Origin: an uncultured Roseburia sp.
GTDB lineage: Bacteria; Bacillota_A; Clostridia; Lachnospirales; Lachnospiraceae
Reading direction: 5' to 3'
DNA length: 34,829 nucleotides
Assembly (NCBI GenBank): GCA_900753715.1
Contig: CAAEAE010000149.1
Location: forward strand, 1 to 34,829
The position numbers were made by a program, and so were the translations under genes. Positions 8,730-18,388 of the stretch are shown here, in pieces. Position 1 is the stretch's first letter, and the number at the start of each line of letters is the position of its first letter. Under the pieces are notes generated by a model. It saw nothing but the letters and a program-made list of their open reading frames with translations. It was not told the origin of the DNA and ran no database searches.

Positions 8730-10742
8730 TTACTTCTTTGCTGCAAACACAACCGTCTCGTATCTGCCGATTGTTCCGTCATAATTGCCGGCTAACACCT
8801 GATAATCTGCGGATGAAAGTGCAAACGGTACCGCCTTTTCCCCAAAGTTTTGAACAAAGACATAGCGGTACTCTTCGTTCTCTCTGGTGGTAACGTCCAA
8901 TCCTTCCGCTATGTTCTCTGAGCGAAGCTCGATTCCAAGGTCTGCTGCCAGTTTTTTGCAGAAATCATCGTAAAAGCGCTGTTCAAAGTCTGCGCAGATA
9001 TAGTAGGCAGTTCCTGCTCCAAATGTATTTTGGGTAAGTGCCGGATAGCCCTCATAAAAATCTGCGCCGTACTGTAACAGGGCTTTTGCAGTGTCTGCTT
9101 TCACCAAATCGCAGAAATTCGTACAGCGATAATCTGCCCCTGGCAGAAATTCTTCTGCGGTCTTAACGCCCCTATTTTCGTCTCCGTCGTAAAGTGCATC
9201 TAACTCTGTGCTTCTGAGACCGAACACATCCATGAGTGCGTGCGGAGTTCCGCCGAGGTGGCACAAATCGGTGTCGTTTACGATGCCTGACCAGTAAGTC
9301 ATGACAAACGTTCCGCCGGCTGTCACATAGTTACGGATTTTTTCTTCAATGTTCGCGCGGAACATATAAAGCATCGGTGCAAAAATCATGTCGTAGCCGT
9401 CAAGCGTATCTTCCATGTCAAGAATGTCAACGTCAAGTCCAAGCTTGCGCAGTGCACCGTATATTTTTTTCACGGTATCCATGTAGTGAAGCCCTTTGTT
9501 CCGCGGTCCGAAGGCATCTTCCATCGCCCATCTGCTCTCGCAGTCATGAAGGATGGCAACCCGTGCCCTTGTCGTGCTTCCTGCCACCTGTGCAAGGGAA
9601 ATCAAATCTTCTCCTACCTGTGTCACTTCCTTAAAAACACGGGTGTCCATTCCGCCGTAATGGTCAATGACTGCTCCGTGGAACTTCTCGGTTGCCCCGC
9701 GGCTCTGGCGAATCTGGAAATACTGCACGCTGTCGGAACCGTGTGCAACTGCCTGAAGAGACGCTGCATTCAACACGCCCGGACGCTTTAACTTGCTGAC
9801 GCTCTGCCAGTTCGTATAAGTCGGGCTGGACTCCATCAGTAAAAATGGTTTTTTGAACAGACTCCGCATAAAATCGTGCTGTAATGCGGTATCCAATGCC
9901 GTTTTTTCGACTGCTTCCTTATGCCAGGTCGGATAATTGTCCCAGGAGACAATATCAATTAACGGTTTGAATTTATGGTAGTTAAGCCCCTGGAAATCGT
10001 ACATCATATTGATGGTGACCGGAAGCGCGGAACCGCCATCCCGGATTGCCTGCTTTTCCACTGCAACAAAATCTGCGGTCTGGTCGGTGACAAAGCGTTT
10101 CCAGTCCAGATTTAAGCCGTGCACCCCTGTCTCACCCTTCGGTGACGGACTCTCTATCTGTTCAAAATTCTGGTAGGTATGGCTCCAGAATACGGTATCC
10201 CATGCCTCATTGAGCGCGTCAATCGTCTTATATTTGTCTTTTAACCATCCCTGGAATGCCTTCTGGCACAACGGACAGTGGCACTCTCCGCCAAGCTCAT
10301 TGGAAATATGCCATAAAATGACTGCCGGGTGCTTTCCAAACCGTTCTGAGAGCAGACGGTCAATCTTACTTACTTTTTCCCTATATACCGGCGAGGTGTA
10401 GCAATGATTGTGTCTTGCACCAAACAGATTTTTACTCCGGTCTGCATTCACGCGCAGCACCTCCGGGTAACGGTCTGACAGCCACTTCGGCCTTGCTGCG
10501 GACGGTGTGGACAAAATTACCGATATTCCGTTTGCATAAAGGTTGTTGATAATCTCCTCGAGCCAGTCGAGCTCATACTCGCCCTCCCGCGGCTCAAGCG
10601 TCGACCATGCGAACACGCCGAGTGTTACCTCATTGATGTGCGCTGCTTTCATGTATTCAATATCTTTTTTCAAAATCTCCGGTGAACTAAGCCACTGCTC
10701 CGGGTTGTAATCCCCGCCGTAAATAAAACCTGCCTGATTCAT
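8730..10742 (-). CDS. Beta-galactosidase, GH42
   Basis: GH42 enzymes remove terminal beta-galactose from short galacto-oligosaccharides inside the cell. The 670-residue product has the family length and layout: TIM barrel (about 1-380), trimerisation domain and C-terminal beta domain. The acid/base is Glu149 (WHISNELGG), the nucleophile Glu304 (LLMESSP), and Cys114, Cys154, Cys156 and Cys159 form the structural zinc site known in the family. There is no signal peptide. The ribosome binding site AGGAG is only 2 nt from the ATG, unusually close. It is the last gene of the lacI-GH53-GH35-GH42 run and probably completes galactan breakdown. Confidence 0.93.
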   Translation of the reverse strand: MNQAGFIYGGDYNPEQWLSSPEILKKDIEYMKAAHINEVTLGVFAWSTLEPREGEYELDWLEEIINNLYANGISVILSTPSAARPKWLSDRYPEVLRVNADRSKNLFGARHNHCYTSPVYREKVSKIDRLLSERFGKHPAVILWHISNELGGECHCPLCQKAFQGWLKDKYKTIDALNEAWDTVFWSHTYQNFEQIESPSPKGETGVHGLNLDWKRFVTDQTADFVAVEKQAIRDGGSALPVTINMMYDFQGLNYHKFKPLIDIVSWDNYPTWHKEAVEKTALDTALQHDFMRSLFKKPFLLMESSPTYTNWQSVSKLKRPGVLNAASLQAVAHGSDSVQYFQIRQSRGATEKFHGAVIDHYGGMDTRVFKEVTQVGEDLISLAQVAGSTTRARVAILHDCESRWAMEDAFGPRNKGLHYMDTVKKIYGALRKLGLDVDILDMEDTLDGYDMIFAPMLYMFRANIEEKIRNYVTAGGTFVMTYWSGIVNDTDLCHLGGTPHALMDVFGLRSTELDALYDGDENRGVKTAEEFLPGADYRCTNFCDLVKADTAKALLQYGADFYEGYPALTQNTFGAGTAYYICADFEQRFYDDFCKKLAADLGIELRSENIAEGLDVTTRENEEYRYVFVQNFGEKAVPFALSSADYQVLAGNYDGTIGRYETVVFAAKK

Positions 10743-10782
10743 AACTCCTGTCTCACTTTTCCATGTTTTTTTATGCTGATGT

Positions 10783-12897
10783 TTATCGGAACTGCTCTTC
10801 TATGCGAACCTGTGACAGCTTGCATGCAACGCCGTCCACAAATTCCGGTTTCTTTTCCAAAAATACTGCATCCCCTTCGCCGAGCGGGAATATTTCTACC
10901 GTAAGCTTCTTTGGGAACTCAAAGTAGCCAAGGCTTATCGGCACTTCCTGTCCGGTGTAAAAATAATCGTTAATTTTCTCTCCATCTAAGAATACTTCCA
11001 TGCGGTTTCCCTGATAGGTAAAGTATAATAAAACATCCCGTCCCGTCTGGCGCGCCTCTTTTTTGAGAGAATCCGGATAGTTTACCGTTATCTCGTAAAC
11101 AGAACTTTCCGGTGTTTCCTTCACCACCTGTACGTCTGCCGTAGTCTCCGCTGTCTCAATCACTCTCTCGTAAACCGTGAATCTTCCGGATTTTCCACAT
11201 TCTTTGAAATTCTCGATTCCGTTTTCCACAGCCGGATAAACAGCGATTTTCGTATCGTTTCCGCCGGTAACTTTGATTTTGTCATCTTCTGCCCAGACGT
11301 AATTTCCAGAGAGCACAAGGTAATCCTGATCAAGTGTCACCTTCCATGCGTTTAACGCTTCCTCTCGGCTTAAGTGCAGGATATCCACACGCTTTTCGTC
11401 TTTCCAGGTAAACTGTGGTTCCTGGCATCCATAGAACACGAAGGTGTCATCTTCTTTTGTATGCAGAATACAAAGTGGTGTCGCAAGCGCTGTTTTTAGT
11501 GTTGCATCCTTTAACTTCATATTGTATGGGAAAAATCCGTACATTCCTTCTTTGAGGTCAAACGCCGGAAATACGATTTTTTCACGATTCGGATTCTTAT
11601 TTTCCTCATCAAATGCGCCAAGCCAGCCCTCAAGCTGCACGCCCGGATGGTCTTCCATCTTCATGCGTCTCTGATAATTATTGAAAAAGACGTATCCGTG
11701 TGTCTCATCGTGTCTGCACGTCGTGCGCAGTGTGTGCATATCGCCCGGTGTAATTCTGACCGCCGGAACCTCTGCCTTTAACGCTGCCATATCTTCGCCA
11801 AAATCCTGTAAAAAGTACGCCAGTAATTTGATTTCCTTATAGCTGTCTGCAACGGTTCCGTACTGACGGATGGGTGCATTAAAGTCGTAATTAATCTCCG
11901 GAAGGTCGTTTAAATATCCGGTTGCACGGCTCTCCTGCAAGGTGGAAAGCTTGCCCTTCGGGTTGCTTCCGCCGTGGTACATATAATATCCAAGCAGTGC
12001 CGCACCGCTTCCCATCTTCACAGTTGACATTGCGCCGACATCTCTTCCCTCTGCAACCGGGCGTCTGTGCATCGTCACCTGAAGTCCGCCGCCAAGCTCT
12101 GCTGTTAAGAACGGAAACTCTTCCTCATTGTAGGTATTGACGTCCTCTATATGGTGGTCGCACGCAATCAGGGAATCATTTCTGGTATGACTGAATACAA
12201 AATTCGTATTTGGCTCAATCTCACAGGTTCTCTGGTCCCACGGCGCCTCGCAGTAACCGCCCATCACTGGAAGCAAATCTCCGATGCAGGCGCCGCCCCA
12301 GCCCGTTGCCGTGTATAACGGAACGCGAAAACCGATTTCTTTTGCAAGGGCTGTGAGTGCACGCATATGTGCTTCCCCTTCCGGTCCGCGGAGTCCGCCG
12401 ACGTGTCCGTATTCGTTCTCAATCTGTACGCCGATGACCGGGCCGCCATCCTCTGCCATAGAGCCTTTGACCTGCTCATAGACCTTTGTCCAGAATCTTC
12501 TCACATAGCCCATGTATTCTTCGTCGTTGCTCCGGAGCAAAAGTCCCTCTTTTTCTCTCTTTACAAGCCAGTCCGGGAACCCACCGTTACGCACCTCGCC
12601 GTGTACGAATGGTCCAAGGCGCATAAATACGGACAGTCCGACCTTCTGACAGAGCTTTACGAAGGTTCCGACATCCCGGCATCCCTCGAAATCAAAAACG
12701 CCCTCTTCTTCCTCATGGTGAATCCAGATGACATACATGGATACAATTGAGACGCCTCCCGCCTTTATTTTGCGCAAGGACTCTTCCCAGAGTTCTTTTT
12801 TGTATCTGCTGTAGTGCATCTCTCCCATGACCGGGAACCACGGTTTTTTATCTTTCATCAGATAATTCTGATTGTATTCATACGTTGCTTCGGACAT
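10783..12897 (-). CDS. Beta-galactosidase, GH35
   Basis: This 704-residue enzyme resembles GH35 beta-galactosidases. The catalytic barrel is N-terminal: WFPVMGEMHYSR near residue 20, acid/base Glu162 in VQIENEYG and nucleophile Glu267 in FLTAELGGG, followed by beta domains including a jelly-roll-like end. No signal peptide or membrane segment is present, so it works in the cytoplasm on imported galactosides. It starts the very next base after the GH53 stop codon, with GGAGG inside the end of that gene, so the two are translationally coupled. With GH42 it gives two exo-acting galactosidases of different families in one operon, likely with different linkage or chain-length preference. Substrate is inferred from the context. 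Confidence 0.92.
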   Translation of the reverse strand: MSEATYEYNQNYLMKDKKPWFPVMGEMHYSRYKKELWEESLRKIKAGGVSIVSMYVIWIHHEEEEGVFDFEGCRDVGTFVKLCQKVGLSVFMRLGPFVHGEVRNGGFPDWLVKREKEGLLLRSNDEEYMGYVRRFWTKVYEQVKGSMAEDGGPVIGVQIENEYGHVGGLRGPEGEAHMRALTALAKEIGFRVPLYTATGWGGACIGDLLPVMGGYCEAPWDQRTCEIEPNTNFVFSHTRNDSLIACDHHIEDVNTYNEEEFPFLTAELGGGLQVTMHRRPVAEGRDVGAMSTVKMGSGAALLGYYMYHGGSNPKGKLSTLQESRATGYLNDLPEINYDFNAPIRQYGTVADSYKEIKLLAYFLQDFGEDMAALKAEVPAVRITPGDMHTLRTTCRHDETHGYVFFNNYQRRMKMEDHPGVQLEGWLGAFDEENKNPNREKIVFPAFDLKEGMYGFFPYNMKLKDATLKTALATPLCILHTKEDDTFVFYGCQEPQFTWKDEKRVDILHLSREEALNAWKVTLDQDYLVLSGNYVWAEDDKIKVTGGNDTKIAVYPAVENGIENFKECGKSGRFTVYERVIETAETTADVQVVKETPESSVYEITVNYPDSLKKEARQTGRDVLLYFTYQGNRMEVFLDGEKINDYFYTGQEVPISLGYFEFPKKLTVEIFPLGEGDAVFLEKKPEFVDGVACKLSQVRIEEQFR

Positions 12898-14619
12898 CTA
12901 CTTTTCCTCCGTTTCTGTCCTTGACAGACAAAATCTTCGCATCATTCCGTAAACCGGAGGAGATGAAATGCGGATTCCCACCGTAATATCCTGTGGTTTG
13001 CAGAACACATCCTTTATCTCATACAGTGACCACTCGTGCTCGGTCGGATGAATCGTTGTCTCCTTCGTTCCCTCTTCGCTCTCCAAAAACAGTCTTATGT
13101 CTACGTTTGTGGTATCTGTTCCACAAAATTCCACGGAAAGCTGATAAAATCCCTCTTTCGCAAGATGCACCTTCTGGCTGACAGAGAAAGTAAAATTCTT
13201 CGGCGATTCGACGCGAAGTCCATTGACCGGAGGTGCCGGGAATGGGTCGATAAATTCCGGCATAAGCTGTACCGTCACCTGTTCTTCGGACTTCTTCACT
13301 TCCCACTGCGTCAGACCGTCGTCCCAGTTTGCATCGGCAAGAAGATTCTCTGCTACCGGCAGTTCTTTCACAACCTCTATCGTGCAGTGTGCCGGGAAGG
13401 AAACTCCTTCTATCTCGCCTTCGATGGCAAATGTTCCAAGCTCCTGACCATCCGGAACATTTTTCCAGCTCACCGGCTTCTTTTCGATGGTTCCGTCGTA
13501 ATAAAGAACGGAAAGTTTTTCCGGTAGTGCCGGTTTATCGTTAAGTACCATACGGATAAGCTCCGGCTCATATATTTTTGCCGGTTCCTTACCGCGGTAA
13601 TTTTCTCTGGTAAATTCAAATGCGTGGATTCCTTCCATGACCTTGCCCGTCGTATCAAGCAGTCCCATGTTTTCGGACCAGCCGCCCTCTCCCTCTTTCG
13701 GGATGCAGATTGGCTCCCAGTAGTAGATGCCGCGTCCCATTTCATCCGGAAGTGATGCAACAATGTTGGCAACCAAATCGAGCACCTTGCGCTGTCCCTC
13801 CGGTGTCGCCGGAACACCTGCGATTTTTTCCTGCTTCTCATCGATAAAGCCCTGTGCGCTCTTGCGCCATGCGTGGGCTGTCTCTACAATCATAATTGGT
13901 TTGTGGTAATCCGCCAAAAGCTTTGTCAGCGTCTCTTTCAGGTCGCTGAAAGTTCCATGCCAGAACGGATAATAAGACAGTCCAATCAAATCAAAATCGT
14001 CAAGTCCCGCTTCGAAGGATTTTTCAAACCATTCTTTCAGGTAAAAATATCTGCCGCCCTGGTCAAGGTGAATCATCACCTGCATCTCATCTGCATCTGC
14101 GACAGCTCTCGCGCCCTTGATTCCGGCATTTACGAGCTGTACCATCTGCTTATAGTCCGGAAGCTCCCCATCTGGAAACAAAAGTCCGCTCCGGATTTCA
14201 TTTCCAATCTGGACAACATCCGGCAGCACACCCTCTGCTTTTAACCCCGAAAGGGTTTCCTTTGTAAAAGTAAATACCGCCTCTTTTAATTTCTCAAAGC
14301 TTAAATCCTTCCACGCAAGCGGTTTGTTCTGCTGTCCCGGGTCCGCCCAGAAATCCGAATAATGAAAATCGAGCATGAAACTCATGCCGTGCGCCTTAAT
14401 CCGCTTTGCCATTGCAAGCGTATGCGCATAATCGCAGTAGCCGTTTGCCTCTTTTACATTCTCTGGATTGTTCCACAGACGCAGTCTCACGGAGTTCACA
14501 CCGTATTCTTTTATCAAATCAAATGCGTCTTTTACCGTCCCGTCAAAGTCTTTTATCTCTGCACCGGATGCTTCTAATTCCGGCAGCCCCGATATATCCA
14601 TTCCCTTTTGAAATTCCAT
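12898..14619 (-). CDS. Endo-beta-1,4-galactanase, GH53, cytoplasmic form
   Basis: GH53 enzymes cut beta-1,4-galactan, the side chain of pectic arabinogalactan I. The N-terminal barrel starts GMDISGLPELEASGAEI, with SVRLRLWNNP and DFHYSDFWADPG; acid/base is Glu141 (VQIGNEIRSG) and nucleophile Glu246 (IMIVETAHAW). After it lie a bacterial Ig-like (Big_4-like) domain around residues 340-425 and a beta-sandwich resembling a carbohydrate-binding module around 430-565. Unlike most GH53 enzymes it has no signal peptide: the ATG at 14619 is preceded by AGGGAG and by the lacI stop, leaving no room for one. It should therefore act on imported oligomers. It sits 18 nt after lacI and abuts GH35. Confidence 0.9.
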   Translation of the reverse strand: MEFQKGMDISGLPELEASGAEIKDFDGTVKDAFDLIKEYGVNSVRLRLWNNPENVKEANGYCDYAHTLAMAKRIKAHGMSFMLDFHYSDFWADPGQQNKPLAWKDLSFEKLKEAVFTFTKETLSGLKAEGVLPDVVQIGNEIRSGLLFPDGELPDYKQMVQLVNAGIKGARAVADADEMQVMIHLDQGGRYFYLKEWFEKSFEAGLDDFDLIGLSYYPFWHGTFSDLKETLTKLLADYHKPIMIVETAHAWRKSAQGFIDEKQEKIAGVPATPEGQRKVLDLVANIVASLPDEMGRGIYYWEPICIPKEGEGGWSENMGLLDTTGKVMEGIHAFEFTRENYRGKEPAKIYEPELIRMVLNDKPALPEKLSVLYYDGTIEKKPVSWKNVPDGQELGTFAIEGEIEGVSFPAHCTIEVVKELPVAENLLADANWDDGLTQWEVKKSEEQVTVQLMPEFIDPFPAPPVNGLRVESPKNFTFSVSQKVHLAKEGFYQLSVEFCGTDTTNVDIRLFLESEEGTKETTIHPTEHEWSLYEIKDVFCKPQDITVGIRISSPPVYGMMRRFCLSRTETEEK

Positions 14620-14637
14620 GTGTTTTCTCCCTTTGCC

Positions 14638-15615
14638 CTAATTGGTCGATTTGCGAAATACCATCTCGTAGTCAACCATCGTTTTTGATTCATAGCTTTT
14701 TCCAGCTAAATGCTGTAATAACTGTTTTCCAACTACATTCCCCATCTGTGCCGCAGCAACATTGACGGCTGTGACCGCCGGAGAATAACAGTCTAGGTTC
14801 GGACTGTTATATAAGGAAGCGATTGCAATATCCTTTGGAATCTGGTAGCCTTCCGCCTGAAGCTTCGACATAATCATCGTGCACATCTCATCGTCTCCGC
14901 AGATAATACATTCCACTTTATTTGCAATGATATTTCCGATGATGGAATCGAGAAATTCCATTTTGACCGAACCGTTATAAAATATCTGATTTTTCTCTGA
15001 AATTCCGTTTTTGTATAACGCTTTACAGAAGCCGTCGTGACGCTTCTTATCAACGCTGATTGTCATATCTTTCACAAGCAGTGCAAACTTACGGAAGCCT
15101 TTTCCGATTAAAAGAGATGTCATCTTCTCGGCAGCTCCCTCGTTATCCGTGTCTACCTGAATCACCTCATCGTATTTGCAGCTTCCGGTGATTGCTGTCG
15201 GGAAATGAATGCCGGTCAGATATTGGAGTGCTTTGTCATCCTCAAGGCTTCGCGTCAGGATAACTCCGTCCACCCGGTTATTCTCGACTAACGACTGCAA
15301 TTCCGAAATGTCATATGCCTTTGCCGTTGTAATTAAGACATTATAGCCAAACGAAGATGCCGCTTCACAGATTCCGAGAAGACAGTTCTGGAAATAGGCA
15401 CCACCACCATAATAGACATCCGCAGGCAAAACCACACCGATATTGTGTGTCACCGGACGTTCTTTGTTTTGTCCTGCGCTTTCCATCTGGTTGCGACTCA
15501 CAAAATCTGTGATTCTTTTTCTTGTCTCTTCTCCGATTCTGCCCTTTCCTGACAATGCCCTGGAAACGGTGCTCTTTGATACTCCTAATTCGCTTGCAAT
15601 CTCGTCTAATGTCAT
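14638..15615 (-). CDS. LacI-family transcriptional regulator
   Basis: A 325-residue LacI/GalR-type regulator: the helix-turn-helix MTLDEIASELGVSKSTVSRA forms residues 1-20, the hinge region follows, and residues about 58-325 form a periplasmic-binding-protein-like effector domain (NIGVVLPA, DGVILTRS, VDTDNEGAAEKM, AIASLYNSPNLDCYSPAVTAV). The ATG has TAGGAG about 8 nt upstream. It lies between the transporter genes and the GH53-GH35-GH42 genes, so it most likely controls this locus in response to a galactose or arabinose oligomer. Candidate operators of the form TTGNNCAA lie downstream of the two strongest promoters in the locus. Confidence 0.92.
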   Translation of the reverse strand: MTLDEIASELGVSKSTVSRALSGKGRIGEETRKRITDFVSRNQMESAGQNKERPVTHNIGVVLPADVYYGGGAYFQNCLLGICEAASSFGYNVLITTAKAYDISELQSLVENNRVDGVILTRSLEDDKALQYLTGIHFPTAITGSCKYDEVIQVDTDNEGAAEKMTSLLIGKGFRKFALLVKDMTISVDKKRHDGFCKALYKNGISEKNQIFYNGSVKMEFLDSIIGNIIANKVECIICGDDEMCTMIMSKLQAEGYQIPKDIAIASLYNSPNLDCYSPAVTAVNVAAAQMGNVVGKQLLQHLAGKSYESKTMVDYEMVFRKSTN

Positions 15616-15669
15616 TACGGCTCCTAATCTCTGATAACATCCTGCGTTGTTTTTAATAACCAGGTGGTG

Positions 15670-15726
15670 ACTCGCAGTATTCTGCGAATCATCAACTCAT
15701 TATTAAAATTTTCTCTATAGAGTAAA
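15670..15726 (-). promoter_or_regulatory. Possible lacI promoter and leader hairpin
   Basis: On the minus strand TTTACT (15726-15721) and AATAAT (15704-15699) are 16 nt apart. The early transcript would contain the inverted repeat TCGCAG-AATA-CTGCGA (15687-15672). The promoter overlaps the end of the upstream terminator, so lacI-GH53-GH35-GH42 may have its own start. The -35 match is weak. Confidence 0.4.
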
Positions 15727-15788
15727 CAGAGGACGCCGCACCAAAGTGAATTTCTTCTCTGTTTTTTTCGTGCGGCCGTCCTCTGTTT
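15724..15788 (-). terminator. Hairpin after the binding-protein gene
   Basis: Arms 15770-15788 and 15724-15741 form an 18-bp stem with one bulged base and a 28-nt loop, beginning 4 nt after the stop codon of the binding protein. The T-run after it is short, so it may be a leaky terminator or an mRNA-stabilising hairpin; such hairpins commonly protect binding-protein mRNA. Confidence 0.65.
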
Positions 15789-15791
15789 TAC

Positions 15792-17411
15792 TTAGTTCGC
15801 CTGTTTGCTTGCTGCATATTCAGCTCCCTGGCGGTTCATCTCATCGATGATATCCTGGATACCAGCGCTGTCTAATGCTGTCTTCATTGCGTCAATTGTT
15901 GCATCTACATCGTCTACCAGACCATTGATTAATGGGTTGTAGTAGTTATCGATTGCTGCTTCCACTGCTGCAAACTGTGTGCTTACGTTCGTGGAGTCAA
16001 AGTTAAATCCATCATAAACGTGATCCGGTTTGATGTTTGCTTCAAATTTTGCTGTTAATTCATCGTAAGTATCATCTAATACAGTTCTGTCCTCGATGTA
16101 CTCACTTCTCTGGATTGTGCAGTTATTCCATCCCCAGTTACAGTTGCTGGATACACCGTATCCGCTCTCATCGATTACTTTGTACTGGTCATCGCCAACT
16201 GCTTCCCAATGCTTTCCTTCGATACCTAACATTGCAAGGTCATATACATCCGGGTTGGTATAGAACTCGTTCAATACCATCATAGCTCTTTCTTTGTTCT
16301 TGCTGTTTGCGTTGATTGCTACACCGTTGTTGATGTAAGAGTTTACTTTCTTAGGCTGTGAAGCAACCGGGTCGATAATGGTTACATTCCAGTCCGGATG
16401 TTCTTCGTTTGCCTGTTTTGCATAAGTCATGCAGCTTCCAAGGTTCCAGATCATGCCGGCTGTTCTTCCGGTTAAAAGACCTGTCTGTCTCTCATCACTG
16501 GAGTTTAATACGTCGCTGGACCATGCTCCTGCGTCTGCAAGTTCTTTCATCTGTACGCAGTAGTCACGGAATCCATCCCAGTCACAGATATAGTTGAAGC
16601 TTAAGTCTGTCGGATCCTGTGCATTGTAAAGGATTAACTCTCCACCCTTTGGAGCACCACCGGTTGTGGAATATCCGGCTGTCTGGAAGTACTGATACCA
16701 AGGACCACCCTGGCTTGCATACATACCGTCTGCTGCACAAGCCTTGTAGAAGGCCATTAACTCATCCCAGGATGAGATGTCGTCAAAACCATATTTCTCT
16801 AATAAATCGCCGCGGACAGCCATAACATCCTGACCAAACTCGTTTGCATAGTTCGGAACCATGTAAATCTGTCCGTCAATCTTTGCCTGCTCCCAGGCCA
16901 TCTCCGGTACAACTTCCCAGATGCCCGGTGCATAAGTCTTAATGAAGTCCTCAGACAGTGCTGCGAAACCACCTAATGCAACAGTCTGCTCATAATGGCA
17001 CCAGCTTGAAGCGGTAAAGATTAAGTCAAAATCTTCCTGTGAAGAGAAGAGCAGAGAATATTTTGTATCATGCTCGCCCCAGGATAAGAACTCAACGTTC
17101 AAAGAGCAGTTTAACTTGTCTTCCAGGATTTTGTTGATTTCTCCATAAACTTCATCAAAATCCGGTGTTCTGTCACCAATGAGATACATGGTGAGGTCAA
17201 CGTGTTCTGAGGTATCCACTGCAAGGTCGCTGCTGCCGGAAGCATCACTTCCACTTTCGGTAGATGTTGCAGCATCATTTCCTGTGGAACCGCTGTCGTT
17301 GCTGCTGCCGGAGTTTCCTGATGTGTTACCGGAACCACATCCAGCAAGCATTCCTACTGTCATTGCAGTCGTCAGTAAAACTGACAAAAGTTTTTTTGTT
17401 CTCTTTTTCAT
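15792..17411 (-). CDS. Sugar-binding lipoprotein of an ABC importer
   Basis: This 539-residue extracellular solute-binding protein captures the oligosaccharide for the two adjacent permeases. It has a lipoprotein signal with a lipobox ending LAGC at Cys25, then a Ser/Gly/Asn-rich flexible linker (about 26-65), then a large family-1 binding domain. The size, larger than typical maltose-type proteins, matches the LplA/YtcQ-like group that pairs with LplB and YtcP permeases. AAAGGAGG precedes the ATG. It follows the second permease by 39 nt in the same direction. No ATPase gene is present in the locus, so a shared MsmX-type ATPase elsewhere in the genome is expected. The ligand is probably a galactan or arabinogalactan oligomer, inferred from the neighbours. 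Confidence 0.92.
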   Translation of the reverse strand: MKKRTKKLLSVLLTTAMTVGMLAGCGSGNTSGNSGSSNDSGSTGNDAATSTESGSDASGSSDLAVDTSEHVDLTMYLIGDRTPDFDEVYGEINKILEDKLNCSLNVEFLSWGEHDTKYSLLFSSQEDFDLIFTASSWCHYEQTVALGGFAALSEDFIKTYAPGIWEVVPEMAWEQAKIDGQIYMVPNYANEFGQDVMAVRGDLLEKYGFDDISSWDELMAFYKACAADGMYASQGGPWYQYFQTAGYSTTGGAPKGGELILYNAQDPTDLSFNYICDWDGFRDYCVQMKELADAGAWSSDVLNSSDERQTGLLTGRTAGMIWNLGSCMTYAKQANEEHPDWNVTIIDPVASQPKKVNSYINNGVAINANSKNKERAMMVLNEFYTNPDVYDLAMLGIEGKHWEAVGDDQYKVIDESGYGVSSNCNWGWNNCTIQRSEYIEDRTVLDDTYDELTAKFEANIKPDHVYDGFNFDSTNVSTQFAAVEAAIDNYYNPLINGLVDDVDATIDAMKTALDSAGIQDIIDEMNRQGAEYAASKQAN

Positions 17412-17450
17412 AAAGAGCCTCCTTTAATAAATATATAGTTAATAATTACC

Positions 17451-18374
17451 TTAACCCTTAACTGCTCCAATCGTGATACCCTGAACGAAATACTTCTGAA
17501 CCAGCGGGTATGCCAGTACGATTGGCCCTGTTACTACTATTGTAAGTGCCATCTTTAACGACTGTGTCGGCAATGAGATTGCACTTACCGCAGCACTTCC
17601 GGCTGCATTGTTTGCAAGTAATTTCTTATATGCTTCAATATCATTTACCTGCTGATATAAGAAATACTGTAACGGATATTTGTTGGTATCCTTGATGTAT
17701 AACATTGCGTTGTACCAGTCGTTCCAGTAGGCAAGTGCGATGAAAAGACCTACCGTTGCAAGTGCCGGTTTAATAAGCGGCAGTACAATCTGGAATAAGG
17801 TACGGAGCTCTCCGCATCCGTCAATCTTTGCTGCTTCAATCAGTGAATCCGGGATTCCCATAATGTAACTCTTCATAATTAAAAGGTTGTATACACTAAA
17901 GAGTAACGGAAGAAGCAATGCTAAGTAGCTGTCTCTTAATTTTAATGTCTGTGTCATTAAGACATAGTACGGAACCAGACCGCCGGAAAACAGGGTTGTA
18001 AAGTAAAAGAAAAAGGAAAACTTGTTTCTCCACTCGAAATCCTTTCTTGACAGTACATAAGCTGTCATGGTCTGGAGCAGAAGTCCTGCTGCCGTTCCGA
18101 CGATAGTAAGTCCGATTGTTGTTCCATATGCTCTGAATACGACTAACGGGTCTTTAAAAACCGTTTTATATGCTTCTAAGCTGAAATCCTGCGGCAACAG
18201 GCTGAATCCGTTCTGAGTGATTGCACTCTCGGAAGAAAAGGAACCCGAGATAATCATGATAAACGGCACCAGACAGATAAGAGCAATCAGTCCGCAGAAG
18301 GTGTACGCTATGATATTCAGTGCGATTACATCTTTTCCTGTTTTGATTTTGTTGATATTCTTGGAAGATGCCAC
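17451..18374 (-). CDS. Carbohydrate ABC transporter permease, YtcP/LplC type
   Basis: A 307-residue inner-membrane subunit of a CUT1-type importer with about six transmembrane helices. The ATPase-docking EAA loop is visible as EAAKIDGCGELRTLFQIVLP in the second half, and the ending FVQGITIGAVKG is typical for this group. It follows the other permease by 14 nt and precedes the binding lipoprotein; the three form one transporter. No ATPase is encoded nearby. Confidence 0.93.
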   Translation of the reverse strand: MASSKNINKIKTGKDVIALNIIAYTFCGLIALICLVPFIMIISGSFSSESAITQNGFSLLPQDFSLEAYKTVFKDPLVVFRAYGTTIGLTIVGTAAGLLLQTMTAYVLSRKDFEWRNKFSFFFYFTTLFSGGLVPYYVLMTQTLKLRDSYLALLLPLLFSVYNLLIMKSYIMGIPDSLIEAAKIDGCGELRTLFQIVLPLIKPALATVGLFIALAYWNDWYNAMLYIKDTNKYPLQYFLYQQVNDIEAYKKLLANNAAGSAAVSAISLPTQSLKMALTIVVTGPIVLAYPLVQKYFVQGITIGAVKG

Positions 18375-18388
18375 TTTTTATCCCTCCC

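Noticed and set aside
12765..12772. TTGCGCAA operator inside the GH35 gene
   Set aside because: Located in coding sequence and arises from ordinary codons; not counted as an operator.
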